Below are positions 52,444-60,340 of a DNA stretch of 64,000 bases, one piece after another (position 1 is the stretch's first letter; the number at the start of each line of letters is the position of its first letter). A program made the position numbers and the translations under genes. The DNA is from Flaccisagitta enflata. Lineage: Eukaryota; Chaetognatha; Sagittoidea; Aphragmophora. The notes beneath the pieces were generated by a model. It saw only the letters and a list, made by a program, of their open reading frames with translations, had not been told where the DNA came from and searched no databases. The stretch spans positions 2,170,001 through 2,234,000 of the forward strand of contig OZ231128.1 in NCBI GenBank assembly GCA_965153355.1, written 5' to 3'.

Positions 52444-53094
52444 AATGAGGAAAGTCCAGACGGGGTGCAAGAGGGTGAAAATGATTTATGGAAGGAGAAG
52501 CTTAGTCACTATGTAATGCAGGGTGATTATCTGGCGATGATCATGGAAGAGGGGGCATGTATTTCTTGGAGGAGTTATATGTGGGATGTTCCTCAGGGTA
52601 TTTTAAAGTTTGCCATAAACGCTGGTATAAACACACTGCCATGTCTTGATAATCTGAAAAGATGGGGTAAACGAGTCAGTGATCGGTGTCCTTTTTGTAG
52701 TAACACCCAGACTCTTGCCCACATTTTGTCCAATTGTAGTACGTCACTTGATCAGGGCAGATATACATGGCGGCATAACTCTGTTTTAACGTCTTTTATT
52801 GAGATCATCCGCCCACGTCTTTTAGAAGGTTTCGTTCTTTTCTCTGACATGCCTGGTTACACAGCACCGCATGGAGGCACAGTCCCCCCTCATGTCTTGG
52901 TCACGTCCTTGAGACCCGATATTTTTATTCTCAACGAAACTTTGCGTACGGCAATCATTTTTGAATTGACGTGTCCCTGGGACAAGAATATAGAACGTAG
53001 TCACGCTTTTAAAGAGGAAAAGTATGCGCCTCTTTCTGCTGATCTTTCAAATACTTATAAAGTCGGGATGCGAAAATGGTCACTAACTCTTTGA
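52444..53094 (+). CDS. 5'-truncated RLE-type non-LTR retrotransposon, C-terminal region
   Basis: About 209 codons to a stop at 53092. It contains a CX2C...HX4C finger (RCPFCSNTQTLAHILSNC), then SLRPDIFILN, AIIFELTCPWD and FKEEKYAPL. A CCHC finger followed by RPD...E/D...K is the layout of the restriction-like endonuclease C-terminus of R2/NeSL/CRE-type non-LTR elements. RT is absent: an in-frame stop lies just upstream in TATAATGAGG duplications, so this is a 5' truncation, the usual outcome of target-primed integration. A domesticated host exon is possible but less likely. Confidence 0.65.
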   Translation, partial: NEESPDGVQEGENDLWKEKLSHYVMQGDYLAMIMEEGACISWRSYMWDVPQGILKFAINAGINTLPCLDNLKRWGKRVSDRCPFCSNTQTLAHILSNCSTSLDQGRYTWRHNSVLTSFIEIIRPRLLEGFVLFSDMPGYTAPHGGTVPPHVLVTSLRPDIFILNETLRTAIIFELTCPWDKNIERSHAFKEEKYAPLSADLSNTYKVGMRKWSLTL

Positions 53095-53538
53095 ATAAGA
53101 ACGGTTCTAAGGCTGCGTTGCTCACGTCATTTAGCATTTTCTCAGCTCGTAATGAGCCATCGTGGATTGATCCACCGCCGCTTATCACTCAATGATACTT
53201 CATATTTATTGCAATGATTACAACGCTGTTATTATTCAAAGTGCGCATAAACTGACGATCTGTATCAGGCGATCTCTTGCCATTGTTGCAATAATTTAAC
53301 CTGGTAACCTGCGAGGTTTTGTGCCTTTGTCGTTTTTATATTTCATGAATATAAATCCTTACTACTAAAAAGTGAAAGAATTTTAAAACTATAATATTTA
53401 AGACAGTGAACACTTTTCACTAGAAGCAAGAATCAGATTGGATGAAAATAATGATGAATACTAGTGATAATTTTTGATTCAAAATTTCAGACTTGTTTTG
53501 ATTTTTTTTTGTTTCTTTTTTCTATCGATTCATCGCAG

Positions 53539-53667
53539 TGAACTTCATCTTCAGATGTTTAAATTCAATACTGATGGATTTCATCGCATTGGCCGATCAG
53601 TTCTTCCGTTTACTCGTATTCTACAGTCTATGGACAAAACGAGGAGAGTAGATTTTGCTGATCACCG
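53539..53667 (+). CDS. Kringle gene, candidate upstream exon
   Basis: The acceptor TTTTTTCTATCGATTCATCGCAG is good, the donor CG|GTATGA moderate. It encodes ELHLQMFKFNTDGFHRIGRS... and joins in phase 2 to exon 55495. Its 3' half is duplicated in inverse orientation at 54000-54105. Confidence 0.5.
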
Positions 53668-56600
53668 GTATGATGCTTATGTGTAGTTTATTTCAAAATG
53701 TAGGCTTGTAATTACCTTGTAGAAAATTACTGAGGACTGAAAGAAACTAATGGAAGAACGATTACTACAGGGAGGCCATGTAAAATCATAAAAAGAACTT
53801 CTTTTTAATTGAAAGCAAAAGTTGGCATGCAGTCACCCCTGGGACTTGGGACCTCCATCTGGGATAAGATTGACCCCCTCTGGCCGACCCTGCGACATGA
53901 TGGCAATATTTGCTTTCAATCATGAAGAAACTTCTTTCATCATTTTACATGGCCTCCCTGTAGTAATCGTTCTTGCATTGGTTTCTTTCAGTCCTCAGTA
54001 ATTTTCTATGAGATAATTACAAGCCTACTCTTTAAAACAAACTACGCCTAAGCGTGATAACGGTGATCAGCAAAATCTACTCTCCTTGTTTTGTCCCTAG
54101 ACTGTCTAGCTCTTTTTCTTGCAATATGTTCCCTTTTAAAAAACCCATGTGGCGTTCATTTTCTCTGCATCACTCCACCCTAAAAATGTGTGAATATCTG
54201 GAACCAGTGATTACCTCTCTATCTTTTATAAAAAAGGATCATTTTGATTGGCGGACAAGCATACCTATGCATATTTGACTTAACACACTTTTTGACTTCT
54301 ACAATAATGGATGCCGTGGCTGAAGTTCTGTGATTATGAGGATATCTTCATTATCGGTCCGAGGATCATTTGAAGTCATGGATGGAACCATCAAAATCTC
54401 CCTTTTGTTGATTGTCATATCTTGGTAAGTGATTTTGCACTTTTTGTAATTGCTCAAATTTTCTTGTTACATTGTACATCCCCCAATAACGAATATCACG
54501 GGCTGGGATAGCAATTTTATTATTTTTTAGACACGGACTCACGACTCTATAGAAGGATTTGTCCGTCCATCCCTCCTTGATGCTGATGTGGAAAATCCCT
54601 CTTGTGGATAAGTGTGAAATCAAGCATTTCAGATGGCGCGGTTGTGACTGTGAGTGCTTGAAGAGGTGTGGAAGGCGGTTGTAAGCTCCTAGCCACCCAT
54701 CCGCGACGGGTGATTGTAACTCACATTACTTGTTAACTAGTCATCCAAGGATTGCACATGGTCAGCGGTACCCGATGCCCTGCTGGGAGTGATTTAGTGA
54801 TGAAGTGGAGTGAGAGCAGGGCAGCGGCCCCAAAGGGCCAATGTCTTGTAGAACACAGAGGGGAATTTCCAGGCGTCCTGAGGGGCATATTTCAGACCTT
54901 AGATGACTGATTTAGGCCACTGAAGGCATATTTGAAGGCTGGAGGGCAGAATCAAGGCTTGGAGAGCAGATTCGAGGTTTTGATGGCAAATTTGAGCCAC
55001 GAAGGGCTGGTTTGATGCTTCAGAGGCAATTTGAAGGTCTGGAGGGCAGATTTGAGGTCTGGAGGGCAGATTTGAGGTCTGGAGGGCAGATTTGAGGCTG
55101 AGGGGGCTGATTATAAGCCTGGAAGGCTGATTTGAGGCCTCGCAGGCTAAATTGAGGGCTGGGAGGGCAAATTTGAGGTCTTGATGGCCAACGGGGGGGG
55201 ACGGACGGATGGATGGATGAACGGACGGACGGACGGACGGACGGACGGACGGACGGACGGACGGACGGACGGACGGACGGACGGACGGACGGACGGACGG
55301 ACGGACGGACGGACGTCTGGAAATTCCCCCCTGTGTTCTACAGGACATCAGCCCTTTGGGGCCGCTGCCCAAAAGTGGGTTTCTGTTATCGCCAATAAGC
55401 AAATCTGATCCCAATTGGTCAATTTTGATCCATTAGGAGAATGATCGTGGCTTTCTTTTTCAACTATAAAACATCTTATTCATAAATAAATCAGGGTTTC
55501 CACTCTCGAAGCTCAAAACACTCTTTCTTCAATCGGCGATTTTTTTGCACAATCTCACAATTTCTACGACATTTATCGAGACAAAAGCAGCAACAAAATT
55601 CAAATCACCGACTGCAGCTTCTTCGATTATAATGGTCAAGTCAACAAAACCAAGGATGGAATCCCGTGCAAGAAATGGAAAGACGTATCGACCGTTGATT
55701 TAAGGTTTAAACTAGTTGCAATTACATCATATTGGATCGTGCTTGTTCCGAGATGTGGGTGGGCTATTCTTGTTTAGGCGGGAGCAGTAACGTAAGTGGG
55801 GATAAGGGCACGATTGACCGCTTCCGTTTTGGTGGATGAAATTGCCACAAGTATTTGAACTACAAAATGGAAGCGGAAGCAGTAGAGGCGGAAGCGGAAG
55901 CGGAAGCGGAAGCGGAAGCGGAAGCGGAAGCAGTGGAAGCGGTATGGAAATCAACTGTTTCCTCATCCCTAAACGTAAGAGGGGCTTTATGTTACTAATC
56001 GATGGCCCAAGCGTCATCCACCAATTGAACCATGGACCGACTGCCCGACCAACCTTGTTCCACCTCTGTCCCAGGAAAACTCATGATCATCTGCTGCTTT
56101 TCACAAATCTTTCAAAAGAACAGTGAAAACCCACTCCAACGGAGCTCAAGGAACCAATAGATTTTATCTGTTGTAGGTGGAACTCTGTTATAGCCAATAT
56201 AGGAAATAAAAGAAAACAGGTTAAAAGGACTAAAAATGAGCATCTGTTACAGGCAGAATTCCGTTAAAAGAGGGTCCGTTGGAACGGGGTTCATCTGTAC
56301 TACCTAGGAAATAATTATAGCACCAACCAAGGGATAGTTCAATTTTTCATCCTAATATCACATGAAACATTCCGCCGATAGTATTTGTATTTCATATAAC
56401 CTTTTTCTTAACTGAATTATCCAATTTCATCACTGGGAGGCAATTTGTAAACCATTATTTACTTATAATCATACTGTTATTCCACTGCTTTTGATGGACA
56501 ATTGTAGGCTGATTATTTTAAAGATATGTTTGTACTTTTTTGCTTGTCATTTCTAAACGGATAAAGCTACAGCAACCAGATTGCGCTCATCTTGTAGGTT

Positions 56601-59099
56601 TTTTGACATAGATTAATTTGCTTTTTTTAAAAACTCTCTAGCATTTCTGGAAGCCGAGATAATCTAATTTGAAGGTGTCTCTAATTTACCGTCATTCTTA
56701 CTTGATCAATTATTTTGCAAATTCCATAATGACTGTTTTTACTCTTTTTATTGTCATTTTTTAACAAAAAAAGGTACAGATACCAGATTGCACTCATCTT
56801 GAAGATTTTTCGATGTAGATTAATTTCTTTTTTTAAAAAAGTATCTAGCTTTTCTTGAAGCGGAGATATTTTAAGTTGAAGTTGGTGCTATATTTATTTC
56901 CTAGGTTGTATGTGTTTAACCAAGGGAGAGTAAATCGTTAGTGATCGTTAGTGATCATTGTTTTTTTCTAAATTGCCCATCAGAAATCTGCGTGATGAAG
57001 ATAAGGAGACAAATTACTGCCGTAACCCCGACCGTGATCCTCTTGGCCCATGGTGCGTCAAAGCGGCAACGGCAAAATATGGTAAGATATCAAAAGCCCA
57101 AAATGAAAAACAAAAAACACTGATCAAAGGCCTGATCCACGGCTACCCAAGTCGCGTGCCGGTGGGCAGGGGCAGTAATGAAAAAAAGGTTAACCAAGCA
57201 GCAATGCAAAAACTGACCAAAAACGCCAAAAAAGCTTAGCGTCACTGAACGACAGACCTACCAACATACTCAGCGGGTTATAGAGTCGCATGAAAGAGGC
57301 CAAAATTTATGTACAAATTCTTTTAAGTACAAACTCTTTTAAGTACAAATTCTTTTAAGTACAAATTCTTTTATGTACAAATTCTTTTAAGTACAAATTA
57401 GTCAATTTGTCTATATGTGAGTTCATCAAACCTCAGTCTGTCAGTCTGTTCATCTACTCTTTTCCAAATACTTTACCTTAAAAACAAGTGTGGCGTTTGG
57501 AGGGGTGTTGCTTCTAAAGGAACAAGTGACGCACGATCACAGTATTGTTGCGGACGGTTGGGATGGGGCATACAACCCCCATCCATACCCTCCCCCACCT
57601 CACGCTCACACATATACACAAAGAATTGAAGTTGCTCATTTTCACACTTTTCCACTTGATCACCACAGACGGACTGACGTGACGGACCAAGCGACAGACG
57701 GACAAAGCCTCATACTATTTTGGAGAAAAAAAATCTTTCGGCATGTTTGCATGTACATCTCAGGTTAGAATCAGCCAATCATCAAAAGATTGGTGAGATA
57801 ACTAAAGCTCTTCAAATTTGCAAGAGATCTACGCAAACCGCATCCCTCTAGCTCAACTTGTTATTCAACTTGAAATACTTCAATTTTGCTAGTGCCATCT
57901 TTATATAAATTTTAATTGAGATCATTTCACTGGTTTTTAAATCTCTTCTAAACACATTGAGTTAGATGCGGTTTGAAAAAACAGCTTGCAAATTTAAAGG
58001 GCTTCATTTTAGTCACCGATTTTTCTATGATTTGATATGTCTTTTGGTGGCTATGAGTGTAAATATAGCAGAAGAGATAAAAACAAGGCCGGATACACGG
58101 CAATACAGTTGCGGACGGTTGGGCAGGAGCAGTAGTGCAAAAACCGCTTGGAATTCAAAAATGTTACAGGACGTACCAATGGACCGACCAACGGACCGAC
58201 CAATGGACTGACCGACGGACTGACCGACAGACCGACCGACGTACTGACTGACACGGCAAGGTGTAGAGTCGCGTGTCCGCGACTAAAAAGTTGTGAGAAA
58301 GATCTGGGGACCCATCACTCCAAATATATCAAGAAGCTCTACAAATCACTCCCTCAACAAATAGCGGCCCTGATTCAGCCAAAGGGAGCTCGCACTGATT
58401 ATTCATGGATTTGTTATTGATCTATATCTGTTTTAATGCCAATAAATATGATTTTATCAGAGGATGAAAGATTTTTCTTTCCAAGATAGTATAGAGTTGC
58501 GTGTCTGCAACTAAAAAGGATACAAAATCAGATTGGTCGTTAAAGCAATTCTTTCAAATGCGACCAATATATGTAATGTAATGTAACGTAGGTAGGACAC
58601 TACAAGATCATCAGGTACATAATAGCCATGATCGTCTGTTTGTTCACAGGCCAAAAGAGTTCTTTCAATGGTTATACAATGGAAAACAATAAAATCATAT
58701 CATAGGAATTTAAGATATAACTTTCAATTCATTTGAGAATAACCATGAAATTTTTTTTTCCTGTTTTCCTGTTTATCTGCCAGAGAAAATTGGATATTGC
58801 GATGTTGTGGATGTCTCTTGTTTTTCTCATGGACTCAAATGCAAGCGCACGCAACTTGGCAGAGAATATCGGGGAGACAAAAGTACAACTAAATCCGGAC
58901 ATCGTTGTTCTTCATGGAAAGATCGAATGATAGCTCATGATCCATCTATCAGCGAAGCCAAGAATCACTGTCGTAACCCAGATGGTGACATCGGCGGCCC
59001 ATGGTGCTACGTTGATGATTATGCAGACAATGAGGAAACGTGGGAATCTTGTGGCATTGAATGGTGTGATAATTCCTACAACGTCAATGCCGATTTCAG
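53539..59099 (+). CDS. Tandem kringle-domain protein gene (four exons, partial)
   Basis: Exons 53539-53667, 55495-55704, 56984-57081 and 58784-59099; intron phases between them are 2, 2, 1 and the last donor is phase 2. Kringle A is split over three exons: DCSFFDYNGQVNKTKDGIPC, KKWKDVS | NLRDEDKETNYCRNPD, PLGPWC | GYCDVVDVSC. Kringle B lies wholly in the last exon: GREYRGDKSTTKSGHRCSSW, then NHCRNPDGDIGGPWCY and ESCGIEWC. The linker between kringles is only a few residues. Kringles bind protein or lysine-type ligands outside the cell. No signal peptide or protease domain is seen, because the 5' and 3' ends of the gene are not in the model. Exon 53539 is the least certain. Confidence 0.75.
53623..54105. 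repeat. Inverted duplication including an exon end and its splice donor
   Basis: The left arm starts ACAGTCTATGGACAAAAC (53623) and runs through the exon end into the intron. The right arm is its diverged reverse complement, ending at 54105 (ACTGT). Arms are roughly 180-200 bp with an unpaired middle near 53830-53920. Identity by eye is about 80-90%. Confidence 0.75.
54520..54740 (-). mobile_element. Decayed inverted key-and-hairpin element
   Basis: TTTTTTAGACACGGACTCAC, GACTCTATAGAAGGATTTGT, CCGTCCATCCCTCC, and CCACCCATCCGCGACGGG at the other end. The hairpin is damaged. Confidence 0.4.
54745..55375. mobile_element. Foldback element with GGAC-120 core
   Basis: Left: CACATGGTCAGCGGTACCCG, GGGCAGCGGCCCCAAAGGGC, CTTGTAGAACACAGAGGGGA. 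Middle: about twelve 'TGGAGGGCAGATTTGAGG' units (54900-55190), then an almost pure GGAC array (55198-55316). Right: GGAAATTCCCCCCTGTGTTC, TACAGGACATCAGCCC, TTTGGGGCCGCTGCCC. Located in kringle intron 1. Confidence 0.7.
55495..55704 (+). CDS. Kringle gene exon (first part of kringle A)
   Basis: 210 nt; acceptor TAAATAAATCAG, donor AG|GTTTAA. It encodes STLEAQNTLSSIGDFFAQSH... then DCSFFDYNGQVNKTKDGIPC, matching the C..YNGxxNxTxxGxxC opening of a kringle. It enters in phase 2 and leaves in phase 2. Confidence 0.75.
55797..55972 (-). mobile_element. GGAAGCGG element with expanded hexanucleotide
   Basis: GACCGCTTCCGTTTTGGTGG, TATTTGAACTACAAAATGGA, then about ten GGAAGC units, then GGTATGGAAATC and CATCCCTA. 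It is the inverted counterpart of the copies in the Kazal intron. Confidence 0.65.
56121..56297. mobile_element. CAGTGAA MITE, copy 2
   Basis: CAGTGAAAACCCACTCCAAC start, inverted TCCGTTGGAACGGGG and TCATCTG end, followed by TA. It matches 24134-24310 including CCAATATAGGAAATAAAAG. Confidence 0.7.
56298..56983. other. Kringle intron 2, right part
   Basis: AT-rich; contains TCATTTCTAAACGGATAAAG (56550) with CTACAGCAACCAGATTG and a second diverged copy at about 56755. These belong to the dispersed CTAAACGG family. Confidence 0.5.
56984..57081 (+). CDS. Kringle gene exon (middle of kringle A)
   Basis: 98 nt; acceptor TTTTTCTAAATTGCCCATCAG (last 20 bases relevant), donor ATG|GTAAGA. It encodes NLRDEDKETNYCRNPDRDPL, GPWCVKAATAKY: the NYCRNPD...PWC signature of kringles. 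Confidence 0.85.
57127..57300 (+). mobile_element. Decayed key-and-hairpin element
   Basis: AAAGGCCTGATCCACGGCTA, key AGTCGCGTGC, CGGTGGGCAGGGGCAGTAAT; the tail has only ATAGAGTCGCATGAAAGAGG. The hairpin's right arm is lost. Confidence 0.5.
57303..57402 (+). repeat. 18-bp tandem repeat
   Basis: Five units of AAATTCTTTTAAGTACAA, near identical. Confidence 0.85.
57540..57720 (+). mobile_element. Diverged key-and-hairpin relative
   Basis: GTTGCGGACGGTTGGGATGG, TTGCTCATTTTCACACTTTT, GACGGACTGACGTGACGGAC and ACAAAGCCTCATACTATTTT; no intact hairpin follows. Confidence 0.4.
58082..58289 (+). mobile_element. Key-and-hairpin element, AGTTGCGGAC key with GTCCGCGACT arm
   Basis: AACAAGGCC (58082), key AGTTGCGGAC (58107-58116), GGTTGGGCAGGAGCAGTAGT, GACCGACCAATGG core, and hairpin right arm GTCCGCGACT (58275-58284): 9/10, the exception being a T-G wobble. 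A second hairpin tail, AGTTGCGTGTCTGCAACT then AAAAAG, stands alone at 58496-58518 and also matches this key 9/10. Confidence 0.7.
58290..58420 (+). pseudogene. Tc1/mariner-type transposase C-terminal fragment
   Basis: Reads LGTHHSKYIKKLYKSLPQQI, AALIQPKGARTDY and ends in a stop at 58418. Tc1-family transposases end with a segment of the form 'L..SMPRR...VI.AKGG.T.Y'. All upstream domains, including the DDE core, are missing, so it is a fragment. AATAAA follows at about 58441. Confidence 0.55.
58784..59099 (+). CDS. Kringle gene exon (end of kringle A, all of kringle B)
   Basis: 316 nt; acceptor TGTTTATCTGCCAG, donor CAG|GTAACC. It encodes GYCDVVDVSC (end of kringle A) and a full kringle B with KCKRTQLGREYRG, CSSWKDR, NHCRNPD, GGPWCY and SCGIEWC. 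A TA-targeted ACCATGG MITE begins at donor base +4. Confidence 0.88.
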
Positions 59100-59102
59100 G
59101 TA

Positions 59103-59760
59103 ACCATGGCAAAAAAAAAAGTAGACGCAATTGTTTGATTGTTGTTTGCTTGGTAACTAAAAATGGAAAACCCTAAAAATCCATGATGGTTTTAAAGAGC
59201 TTTAAAAAATCTTTCATTTGAGCTCTCTTTGAACATTCTAGCTTGAAAACTTTAGACGTTATGATATTTTGAATATAACCTCTCAAAAATCTCAAATATT
59301 TTCAAATTGATACAGCTCTTAAACGAGGCAGAATCATTATTTTTGCTTGGTTCCATTGTGTAGGGAATTAAAAATACTTCATTTCACCAAAAAAATCATA
59401 CTGTTTATTTTGTTTCTTTATTCTACAGAAAAAGTAAGTTAACAAGCCCGACCGGGCAACGATGCGTCCGGGCTGTGTCTCAGCGTGTATTGATCATGTG
59501 ACATATATGTATGAACAGACAGATGGACAAACAGACGGATGGAAAGACTCAAAACATGTTGGTTGATCATTTGTTTCAGTGTAGGGTATCACCGTGGCCA
59601 AAAAAACGCCGAGAAACGCGGTTTTCGCACAGGCGTGATGGACCAACCGACGGACCGACCGACGGACCGACCGATGGACAGACAGACCCTCTTATAGAGA
59701 TGCGTTCCTGACGGACGCATCTAAAAAATGCCTTGTTGACTGGTGATGAAATTTGCTCTT
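59103..59760. mobile_element. ACCATGG MITE, copy C, inserted at a splice donor
   Basis: It starts ACCATGGCAAAAAAAAAAGT directly after the TA of the kringle donor GTA. The sequence to about 59440 matches copy B (inverse orientation of 48830-49183) and resumes at 59728 with TGCCTTGTTGACTGGTGATG after the key-and-hairpin insertion. The right end is not resolved. Confidence 0.65.
59441..59727 (+). mobile_element. Key-and-hairpin element, GATGCGTCCG subfamily, with empty-site paralogue
   Basis: AACAAGCCC (59441), key GATGCGTCCG (59461-59470), GGACCGACC core, and right arm CGGACGCATC (59712-59721, 10/10), then TAAAAAA. It is inserted in the ACCATGG MITE; copy B retains the uninterrupted site. Confidence 0.85.
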
Positions 59761-60340
59761 TTGGTTGATTAGGCTATTAAATCTCATGAAAACTAGATAA
59801 GATTCTAGACTGTTGAAAAGCCCTTCAAAATTTTTTTTCACTTGACACCAATCTGGTACTTCTAAAAATGGCATTACCCCATAAGTTTGAATGAAAACAT
59901 TGCCAAATTTGTTTTTGCTATCCCATTGAAAAAGAGGCATTTTAGCAAAGTGGTGCTTCACTTTGACAGGCTGAAACTTTTAAACAGTTTGAGATACAGA
60001 CTAGGGATTGGTCAGATAAAAGTTCAAAAGACTTTTCATGTATGTTTTATCAACTTGTACAAAAGTGCATTCTTTTTTAATTCGCGTAGTATGTATCGAT
60101 GCCATTAATGATTAACGGTTAATTAACCATTAATGTTATCATCAATCATTGAAATAGTCGAATAGGATTAACCGTTAACTGTCCTTCAATATTTAGTATT
60201 TGTTTTGCTATTACTTTATCATGAAATGATGCGTATAAAATTCACAAAATACGGAAAAAAGATTTTCTTATAAAAACAAACTCAGCAGTAACTTGGGAAT
60301 TCTGGTGCACTGGGGTTAAGAATGTTAGGGCAACATTTTT
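59761..60340. other. AT-rich DNA, no gene seen
   Basis: A palindrome of TTAACGGTTAATTAACCATT type lies near 60111-60135 with related AGGATTAACCGTTAACTG near 60165. No exon is recognised. Confidence 0.45.
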
